A DNA stretch of 64,000 nt from Hymenopellis radicata (lineage: Eukaryota; Basidiomycota; Agaricomycetes; Agaricales; Physalacriaceae). The notes beneath the pieces were generated by a model, which saw only the letters and a list, made by a program, of their open reading frames with translations, was not told where the DNA came from and made no database searches. Shown one piece after another: positions 45,291 through 57,849 of this stretch (position 1 is its first letter; every line of letters starts with the position of its first letter). The position numbers and the translations under genes were made by a program. Where the stretch lies: NCBI GenBank assembly GCA_015501595.1, contig JADNRX010000028.1, positions 62,001 to 126,000 on the forward strand, written 5' to 3'.

Positions 45291-45599
45291 GCCCCAACGT
45301 TTTCCTTCACTTTGTTTTCTTCGTGATTTGTTCTTGTTTTCAACCTTGCTATCGACATGTCATACCTTTTCGCGATCCCCACGCTTTCCGTTCTCGCTTT
45401 CCTCGCTATCGTCGTTGTCGCCTCTGACATGTTCATACATACATTCTTCGCTATCTGTTGAGTCAGCACAGATCTTCCGTTTTACTATCAACAGTCCTTT
45501 CGAGTGTATCCATGACGAGTACTAGTCGTCGTTGGAGGCACCATACCTTACTATTCCCTGATTAATAATCCCACATCTTAAATACTTAGTTCCGTTGTC
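45291..45599. other. 3' flank of P450 copy 1
   Basis: It contains CTTGCTATCGACAT and ATACC-TTTTCGCGATCCC blocks that recur at 48808-48850 after P450 copy 2, so the duplication extends beyond the gene. Confidence 0.5.
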
Positions 45600-46160
45600 A
45601 TTCCAGACATTCAGTAGTTATATTATATATGGACCTTCACGTACCAACACATCCTTGCCTGATACTCGTCCTCCCAATTAAAGACTAACTCGGACTCTCG
45701 ATGATGCAACTGATCAGGGCGTATGGCGAGTTCTTCGGCAATAACCCGGCGGAATTTGTCTGCGACGGCCTCCAGCGAGTCGATGTTGGCATACTCGCGT
45801 TGAATATCCACAGTGTTGAGTTCTGCGGCAACGAACCAACAAGATCCTGTGAGGGCGTGATTTGGCAGAGCACGCTTGAGACAGGCGATGAGAATGTCGA
45901 GATGGGAGACAGCGTTCGAAACAACCCCAACAGCTCTCTGGACACATAGTGGTGGATACAGAGCGCACCCACTTCCGGCATGCACCCGAACAGCCGCAAA
46001 AGATGGGGCGTGTCACCAAACGCCAAATTATCAATGTTCAGAGCGTGGACGGAGCAGCGAGAGCGGGCGATGAGGTCTTCAAGTATCCCCGCCACCAACG
46101 TGAGCTCTTGAGATTCTCCAAGCGATTCACACTCAACGGTTTAGACGACAGTCGAGTCTT
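45600..46160 (-). pseudogene. unidentified frame, possibly an F-box/LRR-type protein fragment
   Basis: Two overlapping minus-strand frames each contain a coding-like part: VAGILEDLIARSRCSVHALN...HLLRLFGCMPEVGALCI (46100-45960) and SHLDILIACLKRALPNHAL...FRRVIAEELAIRPDQ (45910-45650). The first resembles the leucine-rich end of the basidiomycete F-box protein families in style only. A frame change between them near 45950 indicates decay or a missed intron. Confidence 0.3.
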
Positions 46161-46289
46161 ACGACTTGGTCCTTCACATCCTCATCATCAGACCCCAGGC
46201 CAATCTCCTCTGACAATATGTAATCTCTTGCCCACTCATCCACACTATATGTGTTGTTCGTAAAAGTCGATAAGCTAATTTAGGAAAAG

Positions 46290-46880
46290 TTAGAGTATGG
46301 AAGCAGGATACATGATACTCGCACCTTTTGTGGGAACTTGTCTTGACAAACTTTAGATCTCTCCTTGACACGACGACCATCAACCCTGATCGCTTCTTTG
46401 TCAGTCAGATGCAAGGCCAAGTTGAAGGAGGCAAACTGTACATACAAGACAAAATAAACCATAAGGTCGCCGTCGTCATTTTCCCGTTGGACATTGTGTA
46501 TTTCGGCTACGAGAGATTCCCAGTCCTTGCTGGACGACTGCTTTGTCTGTGCCGGCTTTGATGCCGCCTTTTTCTGTGTCCCAGTTTTTTTTTTTTTTCG
46601 TCGGTTGAGAGTTTGACTTTGAAATATGTCGCGGTCTCGGTCGCCTGTTTATAATGGAAAGTTATAGATACAAGAGGCTAACGTGAGTGGGAAGACATAC
46701 TTTTTGGTTAAATTGGATTGCTTGCCGTTGTCCTCCAACTCATCCTCAGAGCTGTTGCCGCTGGCGGAGCTAGAGTCGTCCTTGTGCAAATAGTCCCCGT
46801 CGGCAACATCATCATGCCCGTCTTCGTCCACGTCCACAACGCGTCTATGCTTGACGCGTCGGAGCGTTCTTGTCGCCATT
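46290..46880 (-). CDS. small hypothetical gene, acidic and lysine-rich
   Basis: The minus-strand ATG at 46878 opens MATRTLRRVKHRRVVDVDED, then an Asp/Ser-rich segment to LEDNGKQSNLTKK and an intron-like gap (about 46648-46702). A second frame (ATETATYFKVKLSTDEKKKK to DWESLVAEIHNVQRENDDGD, then LHLTDKEAIRVDG) follows. The exact splice phase does not close in my reading, and the second part has an A-run (46589-46600) prone to indels. I do not recognise the product. Confidence 0.35.
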
Positions 46881-47099
46881 AAAATTTCAGACGCAGGGAG
46901 GAAGGCTGGAGGAAGGTAACGGTGGTGGCGGCGGAGGTGTGTTCTGATCGGACTATGTGCCAAATGCAGATAGTTTGATCAGGCCCTTTGATCTGTGAAG
47001 AACGTCTGACCGCCAGAATTTCTGCATATGGAATTGATATGGAACGCGCACTTCGAACCCTTCCCTGGCAACGCGTTTGACTCCTATCAGGATGCGGCA

Positions 47100-48740
47100 T
47101 CGTCCGGCAAGTATATAGTTCTTGCCAAACAGGACCAACTAATCGCTTCTTGTGCGACGACGTGCGTGTCCTGAGGCGTCTGCTTGGCAGATTCCCGATG
47201 AGACAGATTCGGTGGGATTTTTTATACCTACCGGATTGTGGCTGCCTCTGAGTACGTCCACCATGTTTTGCCCCATCGCCTTTCCCCATTCAAATTTATC
47301 GGTGAGTCCACTTTCCTTGCCTCGAAGCACAGCCTAATCTGCTTTTTATCCAGGAAACCGTCTACGCGCTCACCGACGGCACCGCTCTTACCGTCATCAC
47401 GCTCGGCGGCGCGTACTTGCTTTGGGCTATCCTGCAGTATCCGACTTGCAGCTTATCGTACACATTCTGCGCCTCGAACAGTGAAAGATTATCCACAAGC
47501 TCTTCAAGATGGACAGTCCCGTCGTCCGTGTCGGCCTCAGCAAGGTCATCTTCAACAATCTATATACTACGCGAAGACTGTGAGCCATGTCTCGCCTAGG
47601 CGATTCCTTACTGACGCGCCTTGTTAGGAACAACAGCAACACACCCGGCACTACATCACCGAAATTTCAACCAGAGATGCACGCGAGGTTGTCTTAGTGT
47701 GTCATTACCACCATCTACATGCGAGCTAACGATTGACAGACCCTCGATGACAAGACCCCGTTCGAATGCCTCGCTCTCTGCCGCAACTTCCTCGTCAACA
47801 TCGTCGTCACCACCTCGTACATGTGTAAATGGTTGCTGAGACGTCGGCATTTTGGTACGACGATTCGTATACCCCGGAATGTTTGACCGATGGGAACGTC
47901 ATTCTAGTTTGTCCGCGAACGCGTCTACCAAGATTGTGATGAATGCCGGGATATTGGATGAGAAGGAGCGGGTCCCCGTGCCAGGGGCCATGCCTGACAC
48001 CGACACCATTTCAGAATGCGTGGGGCGCATGTAAGCCGTTGTCAGTCTCGTTGATACACGTATATTTATTAATTTGTAGGATGCTGGTTCTCACATGTTG
48101 ACGACCTTGTCGTATGCCGCCGCCAGGAGGTAGCAAAGAAGGCTTCACGATGAAGTGGACGAAGTCATGGTCGATCCTCGTGCCCTTCCCGATATTTCGG
48201 TCCTCCACAGTGTCGGACTGAAATGTGTTCATCGAGGAAGGTTTTGACGATCACTTGAAGGGACTTAGGTCTGACGTTTACTTTAAATCTGCCTGTTTAC
48301 TCGTCTGGAGCCTCCTTTAACGTCCATTTCCAAGTTTGTCCGCGGAAACGAATCGTTTGGCTTCACACTCCTTCCTGGTACTGTGGTCGCTACCCAGGCT
48401 TGGTCGATGCACTGCCACCAGACACCTTCCTTTCCGACCGCTGATTGGAAGACTCGGTATCCACGGAGTCCTTGGCCGTCATGAATTAATACGTCATGCC
48501 GTTTGAAAGACTGATTCAAGAGTATGTGGTGGCCAAAACCTTGCGCAGGCCATGATAAAGGTCGTCGTCGCTGCCGTTGCAAGAAACGTCAACATCGAGG
48601 CCCCGCGGAGACGAACGAGAGGAGCATGGAGATCAAGGACAGCTCGTAAGTACCGTCTGCCACGTCGCTCAGCGCGTTGCTGACACGTACATGCAGGTTA
48701 TCTTCCCTTCGGCAATGGAGGGCGAACCCTTCCTCAACCC
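47100..48740 (+). pseudogene. cytochrome P450 pseudogene, copy 2
   Basis: This is a duplicate of the P450 at 43.3-45.3 kb, same strand. Visible parts include an N-terminal hydrophobic stretch (TALTVITLGGAYLLWAILQY, about 47377-47440), HKLFKMDSPVVRVGLSKVIF (47500-47560), NDHAM-type segments near 47640-47800 and ISKF...TVVATQAWSMH (48325-48420). A heme-loop region follows at 48497-48535 (PFERLIQEYVV), where the Cys loop has been destroyed by small indels. Frames change repeatedly and the conserved Cys is not in frame. It shares 5' and 3' flanks with copy 1. Confidence 0.7.
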
Positions 48741-49471
48741 CTTGCTCGGACTGCTATGTTCTTTCGCGCTTTCTCACACTGTTTTCTTGGTGATCCACGT
48801 TTTATTTTCCACTTGCTATCGACATTCCATACCCTTTCGCGATCCCTTGGACTTTTGCTTCTAGCTTTCATTAGCCTTCTCGTTGACATTTCTAATATAT
48901 ACTCATCTCTTGTGTATTGCAGTTCTCTTTCGAGCATGAAATTGAGTGCAAAAACGCACTTTTCCCCAGCTGGCAAGGCTCTCAACAGAGGGTGATGAGA
49001 GTCAATCGGACGTATCCTCCGACAAAGTAAAACTTAGCCCTCTTCGCATGCCTCGAGATGCTATGTAAGCACGATCACGTACTGCAAAACTCTGAATGCG
49101 TTGGACGAATTGAGCGACTCTCTTTGTGTGGCTCTTGGGATCCTGTGTGTCCTCGTATTGTTCCCTTTTGAGCTTGGCTTGAAGACAACTACATACCTTG
49201 CCAACACTTCGCTGAAGTACTGCTGGAAATTCGTCGGAAAAGGTAGTAATCTACTGGGCATGCCCTTTAAATCCATGTCCCGTTCACCGCCCACCTGCCA
49301 TACTCTCTTTGGCTTAGATGTGAGAGACCGATGCCTGTTCTCGAGTACGTGACTAAATGTAGGGTTAAAAAGGCCGACTTAACCCTGATTTCAACCGTTT
49401 CATCCTGACAATCACTGCACCACACAGCTCGCACCGTACTCTCTTCGCCTACGTGATATCAACCTCCAACC
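48741..49471. other. P450 3' flank and leader of the next gene
   Basis: 48760-48890 matches the flank of P450 copy 1. A frame at 49101-49352 (83 codons, with a hydrophobic segment CVALGILCVLVLFPFELGL) is open but has no recognisable relative. The 49360-49471 part is probably the promoter and leader of the gene starting at 49472. Confidence 0.35.
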
Positions 49472-52400
49472 ATGGGTGGGTTCCTCAGAGACCGGTTTCA
49501 GGCGTATTTTCATCTAGAAAATTCTGACCGTGATCCTTTAGTTTCTGACAACGGCCACGATCCCTTATTTTCAGATGACGACTATCTTCTCCCTTGTTCA
49601 GATGATACAGACGGCCACAACTCGTTATTTTCAGTTCCCGAAAATGGTTCTTTCCCTTCTTCACATAATTCTGGCGATCCTGCGACAGACGTTGAACAAG
49701 AAGGCAAGTTTCCCGACTAAATTTTATAAACCTGTCGTCATCTTACCAACTCAGATGTGGACGGTGTCGACACCGCTCAGTCACTCCTTACCCCAGACAT
49801 ACATGGACAACATATCTCACCCGGGACAAACGTGGATCACGACGTCGACGTCGACATGGAACCTGCCTCGCCTGTCGGTTTCATCGGCAATCTCGAAAGC
49901 ACGTTACGGACCAGAAAGACCGAAAGACTGGAAGGTATTAGTTCAAAAATTCAGGTAGATTTGCGCTGATTTACGTTGGTTATCTGAGTAGCCATAACAT
50001 TGAAGGCTATGACGCCGGCTGAGAGAGCTCTTTGTGAGTCGACATGCACATCTTTTCGACCACCTCCTGAACATCGACAGATGAGGATATTGCTACAGCC
50101 GGGGATATTGCCAACTTGATGGCCTCTATTCACCTTGCAAAGGGAATTCAAGGTAAGTACATCATTGGCGAAGTTCATCGCCTCTAACCTCTCTGATAGA
50201 CCATGACCTCAAGGAGGATGATGAACGCGATTCAGAGGCGGACGATGAAGACTATCCGGAGGCAGAAGATGAACGCAATCCGGAGGAGGAAGATGAACAC
50301 AATACAGGCGAGTCTCAAGTTGAACACGTTCAAACTGACTGATAGTATTATTAGGAGTCAATACTCAGGAGCTTGCGCTTAAAATGGGTTTTCTCCAGTC
50401 TGCGCGCGAAGTCCTGCACACGAATGGCAACTTCCTCATATTTGGGGAGATATCCTGCAGTGTGGAGAGCCATGCGTCGCTCGAACCATGCGCCGTCCTC
50501 AGCGCACTAAAATTCAAGTATCACACTGAACTAGAGTGTCTCGTAGACACCGATTCGGGATCTGTCGTTATTGACAGAGGGACCGTGTCCACGGCCATCA
50601 GGAATCAGTCTAAAAATCGCCGCATTGATAAGGACTTGATTCCGAGCGAGCGAAACGTGGAACAGAGTCCTATTTTCACCCACTTGCGCACCATATATTC
50701 GCTGGAGGACGTGGCTAGAGCGACCTTCTGGAAGAGCAAACAGACAATCATATTAGCTCGGCCTTGGCCCGGCGCTTCTGCTCAGGAGGAGGCGTGCTGC
50801 CCTCTCTGCCACATGTGGATGCCCGAAACGAAGAAAAATTCGCACAACTCTCGGCTACATAAAAATGAGACGAACAGAGGAGTTTGGAAAATAGCCTATG
50901 CTGTTCCAGCGTTCGCTCAACACCTGCAGAGCAGGGGTCTCAAGTTCGAGATTTCATCGTCATGGCTCCCTCCTTCTCCCTCCAGCTCTGCTTTGCCATC
51001 TTCTGACGCTGCATCTTCAGCTCCAGTACCCGAACACATACGCATCATGCAGTGCTTTCCCTTCCTCGCAGTGATGCATGAAAATGGCGCCGACCTGAAC
51101 TTGGCTATAGATGCCGTCCGCTCATCTAATCGTCATGCTACTATTAACCGTGACGGCATGTTGGAGGTTGTACTCTACAACTTTCACAAAAGCCTAGTAC
51201 GATACATTGGAGACGCGAATACGCGCCTGCGAAACGCACACCCGGACGTTCGAGCCCTGATAACACACGAGTAAGTCTTCGAATATCCATGCTTTCTGAG
51301 TCTCAAAATAGGAATCTAGGGCAAAGGGCTTCTTTCGACAGCTGAGTGCGAGAACGATCTCCGCGTACGCCTCGACTTTGACTCGAATCTTTGGAGTCAT
51401 CTTCCGTTCATTACACGCCAACTCTACATTATGCGCAAAACTTCAATGGAGAGGATCGCAACACAACCAATGCACCACTTTTATGGCCCTAGTGGAGAAA
51501 AAGGCAGAGACAACGCCAATGGCGGAAATTCTGTCCTTTATACATGCATTCTTGGTGGATATGTTCATGTTCAGGTGCAGCTCTGAGAAGCTGGTGGACT
51601 CCATCGTGGAGCAGGCACTGGTATATCTTATGATTGACCCGCATGATGGATGGAAGAGCCCAATAGTCCTTGATGGACATCTGGTCGCCCTTCAGCACTT
51701 CTGCCGTGCAGTTCTTGTCCATGTTTCATTTCTCGGAGACATCAATGCCCCGTACATCGGCGTAGAATCGGCTGCGGAGCCTGATTCCAACCATGACTTC
51801 TCCGACTCTGAATCTGACTTGGACGACTTAGACCAAGAGGAGGAGGAGGATCTTTCGAAGTCTGACTCACTTCCACCTCCGGCTATTGATTTATCGGCAA
51901 TCTTTGATGAATCACTGCCGTCGCTCGAGGAGAATGACACAGAAAGTGCTTTACAGGAATCTCAAGCCATAAAGTACGTTATTTATGTTGCAAATGAACG
52001 TTTTCTGATTTTGCAGAGACTTCCTAACTAAACACAGTGCAATTTTCAAAAGTCGGGGGGATGGCCAATGGAGCCGGCTAGCTGGGTGGTGGAGTGTTGT
52101 TATTCCGCTTGCTCAAGGGCGGCGTCAAACCTCCATCTCGTGGAAAGAACATGGTCGTTCCCTTGAGTTTTCCTCCTCATATTTTGGGCCTGAACGGATT
52201 TCACTTGACAGTTACCGCCTCTCTGCTATCAAACTTGATGCTAGGATCCGTGATCAGACCAAAAAACTCCTTTCCCTACGTGGCCATGCAAGTCTTGCGT
52301 TAGACGCTCTGTCTGTCTCCCGCTTCTGCGACGATGGCTCACCAACTCTGTTCCAGCAATCCGGGAACAAGACGCTCTTACAGCCTATGCTGAAGAGTCT

Positions 52401-53657
52401 CTTGGATGCCGCGCAGAACATCTCAGAGGAAGAGGCACGTGACATCATGAACCAGGGACAGAATCTCTTACAGTCCATCGTCTTGGGATGTTACATGTTG
52501 TGCGGCGTACCTCCTCGATCACATCAGATGTCACTGATGCAGTCCGAGCCTTTTGGTGGCTTCCCGCGAAATGTGTACATCAAAGACGGCATTTGCTATC
52601 TTGGCCGCCCACGCGCCAAGCAGTTCGGCATGAGGACGTACGAGGCCTTCTTTGCTTTAACAGAGAATGTTGGGCGCAGCTTGCTGATTTTCTGCGGCCT
52701 CTTCCGCCCTGTTGAAATCAAACTTGCGCAGTTGGTCGCAAAAGCCAAGGGGCGCCATGATTTGGACCTAGAGCCAATGTCTACCTTCATCTTCACTTCC
52801 CCTAATCCCCGGAGTTCCCTCACCAAAAACATCCTCTGGTCTGGAGGGATGATTAACAATGCGTTACGAGCAGCTGCGTCGCCCCTGAAAGCTGAGGCCC
52901 GAGTGTGGCGACAGGCGATAATTGCTATTCTACAGCGGCACATCCCGGTAGCTCTGAAGGCCATAGAAGCAGACGGGGATGACCTCAAAGCCCAACTTGA
53001 TATTGGCGCTCAGATGCAGACTGTTTTCCTCAAGGAACGGGTTATCTCGTTTTCGGACACAGCTGGATTTGTCTCACAAGCCGGTGTGCACTGTGCTATC
53101 ACGACAGCACGGCGGCTTGTTCCCGAAGTCCTGGGCACGACTGGTAGTTTATCGGAGATCCAGGCGCATGCTAGTCAGTATACGTCTCGCGTGCTCAATC
53201 CACCGCATATAGGCTCCTATTTGGAAGAACCCGACTTTATAGAGACGTGTCGCGCATTACTGCTCTTCAATGGTCAGCCAAGCGCTGTAACTTGTCCACC
53301 ACTAAACGGGTACAACCCAAACATAGCGGCATTGGCCATGACGATTGTAAGTTTCATCATTATTCTTTCAATTCACTAAATTTTCTGCGGTAGATCTTGC
53401 TCTGTATTTTCGAATGGCGCACTGGAGAGCATGACGATGGCCTATGGGCGACGAGTCCGAAGCGACTATTTCAGGAGCCCTCGTTGATTGAGGTTCGTCG
53501 GAAGCTCTTCGCACAGGTGGAGCGCGTGTACAAGAACCAACACAAGCACTGGATAAAGGTGTCCGAACAAATCTTTGACAGCCCGCGTCTGACCTTCGAT
53601 GATATGATGGAAAACCTAGAAGTTGATTTGGAGGCGGTAGGACATAAGAGAGAGTAG
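49472..53657 (+). CDS. intact nine-exon gene: zinc-finger-like protein related to the non-helicase region of RecQ/telomere-linked-helicase-like proteins
   Basis: Exons inferred: 49472-49703, 49755-49954, 50006-50033, 50081-50152, 50200-50307, 50355-51270, 51320-51973, 52017-53346, 53394-53657. They total 3804 bp, or 1267 residues and a stop, with no frame break. Two introns start GC instead of GT (49704 and 50308). The acidic N-terminus (to about residue 210) is followed by a C-x2-C-x11-H-x4-H site (CPLCHMWMPETKKNSHNSRL), a Ser-rich linker and a helical region (LSARTISAYASTLTRIFGVI). A second acidic patch comes next, then CGLFRPVEIKLAQ, ARVWRQAIIAILQRHI and SQAGVHCAITTARRL. This order resembles the part of fungal RecQ-like proteins outside the helicase. 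By spacing it also resembles a tyrosine-recombinase fold (Arg, Arg-box, GH...), but no Tyr sits at the expected end position. No helicase motif is present. Function unknown; homology is judged by eye. Confidence 0.65.
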
Positions 53658-54642
53658 TCTGATTGTTTCGGCAATTATATACAGGATTCTGGGGTGCTGC
53701 ATAGGGTTTGTAAATATAATGGCCAGTGGCGGTGAAGTAATGGTTGTGGAAAGAAAGCTGTGGGGAGTTCAACAAACGTCGGTGCTCCACTATATAGGCG
53801 TCAATCACATCAGGCCACTGCCGTCCTGAATGGCTGACCGCCCCTTGTTCCTCCTGAATGGGGCGAAATGTCAAGAAGGCCACAGGTCCACAGATAAACC
53901 AGCCGCGGATTTTCATTCTTGGCAACTCGCCGTGTCTTCGTTTTCAGCAGATGGGACACTCCGTACAAGGCAAACGCGAGAGCTGACCAATATGTAGCTG
54001 TGTCGACAAAATTGGTAAATGCTCGGGGACATGCGATGGGACTCACCATAATTCGAACAGTGATACAATGTACGTCAACGCACGTTCCCTTGATCTAAGG
54101 TAACGATGGATTCACTGCCAGTGCGAGACAGAGATATGCAGGAACGCCAAGGCAGCCCAACATGTTCAAGAGCGAATGGACGTATGCGGAACATAACAGG
54201 AATATTTTGCGAGCGCCGCGACAACATCAGCGTCGACGGCATCGTGTCAGCCTAGCCCATGTCCCTTGGCGGTGCTAGGTCAGCGTTGACCAGTCCAAGA
54301 TGCCATCCAAGCCTGGCAGAGGCCACAGCGCTGCGTCCAAGGAAGGCAAAGAGCATTACGAGAAGGTAGTCATGATGGTAAGAGGGCAGACCGTGATCGG
54401 ACCCAGGTGTCACATAGAGTCAGGGTTCCTCTTCCCAGATTAGTCGCATTCATAGAGATAATATTCTTATATATGGTATATCTTCACTTTAAAATAGTTT
54501 TTGGGAATAGACTGCTTACCGTCTTCGATGTGAGCATCATCCAGCCGGAAGTGTGACAGATCAGGTGCTGTGACCTCACGCGTGTCTGTCCCGTGCACGC
54601 TGTTGATCATCTTCATCCTCATCATCTACCACCATCATCACA
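53658..54642. other. spacer
   Basis: No supported gene. A minus-strand frame at 53810-54049 has a short hydrophobic stretch (YWSALAFALYGVSHLL) but no relative I recognise. Confidence 0.35.
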
Positions 54643-54955
54643 ATGCCCGAAGCCCCGGAAGATGAGGTCTTTCTAGAGATGATAGACAAGACCAAAAATG
54701 AGGATGAACGATGTCTCAAGCAGCCATTTGAAGGTAAGTGTGCCTATTCATTGCAAACTGACATGGGCTTATTTTGTGTTCCTAGCCTCTCTTCAACTCT
54801 TCCCAAGCGCATTCGCCGAGGGTACCCCAAAACATGACTATACCCCTGCTACTGCGGACTCTTCCTCCTTCGACACCTCTCTTGAACCCATTCCGGATGT
54901 TTATTCTCCGCGTCCTTGGGATGCTGCCAAGGCTGCAACATCAAAATATTCGTGA
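54643..54955 (+). CDS. small two-exon hypothetical protein
   Basis: ATG 54643 (MPEAPEDEVFLEMIDKTKNE) is followed by a GT-AG intron (about 54734-54784, ending TTCCTAG). The second exon (SLQLFPSAFAEGTPKHDY) runs to the stop at 54953, about 87 residues in all. The start lies in a CATCATC-rich leader. It is acidic, with no signal peptide or domain recognised. It might be the first part of a longer broken gene. Confidence 0.35.
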
Positions 54956-55599
54956 ACATGTGGTCTTATTCGTACAGTACCACAATCAGCTTATACGACC
55001 TCTACTTGAAGTAGTACTTGAAACTTCTCTGTCATCATTGTAGGTATGTCCTGGCTAGTCGATGTACTGGGTAATGTGGTTTGCTAGCAGTTGTGGACGC
55101 GTATCAGCAGCATAGGCAGCTGATTCGTATCCCGTTATTTCTCCAACCCACGCCGTATCCGAAATAGACTGCACTTCAAGTATCGGTTCACTCGTGGAAA
55201 CATTGCGGGACTGCGAACGACTACTCTCTCTCTCTCTCTCCGCCATTGTTAGACCCCCGAGTCTTGTATCTGATGAAAGTTGCAAGTCCAATCTGTTAAC
55301 GTTGAAAGAAGACTTACGTGCGTTCTAGAGGCACTGTAGGGAACGAGGCAAAGTTCAAACATAAATCAGATGTCCCGCCAAAGACGAATGCCCTGAGTTT
55401 AAGTGCGGTTAGCGCGGAAGACGGACAGGACTAAGACGTACCCGGACCTTCGTGTACACGATACGTCCAGCTCAAGTCGTCCGCCAAGGTAGGTCTAAAG
55501 CGAGTCATTGCACGATGGATGAATGAAGAAGAGGAAACCACCTTGAAGAACAAAGTACTTGTCACTGGCTGCGACTCAAACCGCAAAGGAAACGAATCA
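54956..55599. other. spacer with a small minus-strand frame
   Basis: A minus-strand frame 55055-55246 begins MAERERESSRSQSRNVST at a CT-repeat (55225-55242) and has no recognised relative. Otherwise nothing is seen. Confidence 0.3.
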
Positions 55600-57250
55600 A
55601 GTATTAAGCAGACCTAGTGGTCGAGTCAGTCAACACCGACATCACGAGGAACAAAGCATGTACCATGGATCCTTCGTCAACGTAGTAACGAGGCCCGGGC
55701 GTCGACGAACAGTCAAGGGCGGAGATGTTGAATGTGTCGTACCGTGGGGTAATACCCAAGGTCCGGTCTGAAGGTAACAAATAAGTACGCGACGAAGAAC
55801 TGAAGACAACAGGACATACCCCGAAGAAAGAAGTGCCAGTATCCTTTGTCGCTGTCTGCGACGCCAACCGAACATGTCTTCTGCTTATCAAATGCAGCTG
55901 GCAGTGTACCTGGCGCGCCTTGAACGTTCCAGAAGTATTGCGTCTCAGCAGCAGTATCAAACGCGATGCGTCCGCTGGCAAAGTCCTGTTCCTCCTGGGA
56001 TATCACCATATCTTTCCCTCTAGATTTAAGCACAAGGAAAAGACAGTGGAGGCCAGGAAAATCACTCTTAAGATGGTTGATGAGTTCTGAAACAATGGGA
56101 TTAGACAGCTCTTCAGACACAGATTTCAAGGTAAGGACTTACTACCGAGATGATGATTCGCTGATTGGGTTACCGTGAAGACCTTTCGTCGTCTATGAAA
56201 GCACCGGAAATGCATATCTCCCTCCTGACCAGGCTTCCCGTTCTCATCCAGGCTGACACGCTCGTAGAACAAGTGGATTGAATTCGATGTTCTTCCAACC
56301 TGGAATGCGAATGTCAGACTACACCACGATGCACCAGTATACAGGAGAGCGAACCTTCTTTTTTGGGTAGTGGTGGTGGCACTGGTGCGGCCTTCGGTAA
56401 CTGCGAAGTCGATTCAGCTGCAGAAGTTCCCGACGTCTTCTTTGGGGCACGCTTCCGAGTTTGATGTTTCGTCGGTTTTGATGTTGAGGGAACGGTCTTC
56501 GCGGGCAGAGAACTTGCGAGCTACATATCTGTAAGCATGGTATATTAGAGAGACAAAGTTCACATACCTCCATTGAACTCATCCTCATCTTCCAAGACTT
56601 CCACAAAATCCTCATCATCCTCGTCGTCTTCATCGTCATTGTTTTCGCCAGGTTGAGAGCGCTCCTTACCCTTTCGCGTCGTTGCAATAGAGCGCTTCGG
56701 GCGCTTGTTCGGAGCTGGTAACGGCTGGCCATCTTCATTGCGATGTTCCTGTTCAAGGGCTTCTACGAAGCGTTTGTTCTTGCCGCGGGGTATGTGACTA
56801 CAACCTTCAAGTCGAGTGCCTAGAGATCCTATGAGTAATGATCAACCCGATATGACAATGAGGCTGCTCACCAACTGTGCCACCAGTTTTAGACGACCCG
56901 GCCTGTGCTTGAGGCTCATCCGGATCATATACAAACTCGATCTCGGATGCTTCTTTCAGTGAGCCGTCAGGATTGAGAGCGCATTGATCGTCTGTGAAAT
57001 CTACTTAGCAAGGGAAAGGGAAAACATCCAGTATAGGCAGTCAATAGTACCACCGCGAAGAGTAAAGCGAAGATGAAGATGGGAAAGGGGACCAACACCC
57101 ATCTCCGCAAGCGAGACGGGAAGTTGTTGGCCGGGAACATAAATGCGCCAGACGGTAGCGGACAAAACAGACGGAAGGAATTCGCGGATTTGAAGATAGT
57201 TCATGATATCCCAGCCTGTTGTTTGTGGAGTTACCACTGAGGTGCAACGT
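55600..57250 (-). pseudogene. N-terminal part of a hAT-associated protein, degenerate or unfinished
   Basis: Minus-strand exons in order: WDIMNYLQIREFLPSVLSAT with MGVGPLSHLHLRFTLRGGT (about 57215-57050), a ubiquitin-like pattern; DDQCALNPDGSLKEASEIEF (about 56995-56930); GCSHIPRGKNKRFVEAL to a Lys-rich and Asp-rich tract (56810-56570); and ELINHLKSDFPGLHCLFLVL with EEQDFASGRIAFDT (about 56090-55960). This order matches the region before the catalytic domain in many agaricomycete hAT transposases. No catalytic part follows, so it is probably a relic or a separate captured module. Exon borders are not resolved. Confidence 0.45.
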
Positions 57251-57269
57251 TAGCGCAGCATGCAACTAC

Positions 57270-57770
57270 ATCCAAGAAGAACTTACGAAGCGGAACGGAT
57301 GATGCTGAGATACCCATAATAAAGACGGTAGCCGCTTCGTCCTTCACGAGGCGCCGAAATCGATCCAGACGCAGATGTGATACGTGGGAGCGATGCCAAC
57401 GGAATGGGGCTTTGGGAACCAGCTGTGACAGGCGAAAGAAGGTCGGAAAGCACACATTTCCTGAGAAGAGATGAGTCTATAATCTAAATACTCCTTAGGT
57501 ACTCACCGAGTATCAAGAGAAACACATTCTGGTAAAAAAAAAACAGTCCGGTTAACCCTTGCGCGAGAACACCAGCCGAAAGGGAATCAAACGCTTCCAG
57601 CCGGTATGTTGGGTTGCGAGAAACAACAGCAGCGAAGAGTCCAACCAAGAGAACGGGCAGGACGAAAAGAGCATAGCACAGAAGGAACCACGTCAACGGT
57701 GCGCAGATGATAGAAAGTGGACTTGTGGCGGTCAGAGCACTTCGGCCGGAAGGTTCTGCCAGTTAACGAT
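57270..57770 (-). CDS. exons of an unidentified membrane protein
   Basis: The minus-strand segment 57770-57510 encodes two hydrophobic helices (LTWFLLCYALFVLPVLLVGL and GVLAQGLTGLFFFYQNVFLL). A GT-AG gap and a basic segment (FRWHRSHVSHLRLDRFRRL, 57400-57340) with VFIMGISASSVPL follow. A splice at about 57288/57242 would join it to the hAT-associated exons downstream, so it may be the start of that gene or an unrelated neighbour. I do not recognise the family. Confidence 0.35.
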
Positions 57771-57849
57771 GAGTGGAATAAGAAGAAGCGAATCGAAATA
57801 TGGCATACTCTTATTCCCACTCGGTTTGTTCCGCGTCGACTGACTTGGC

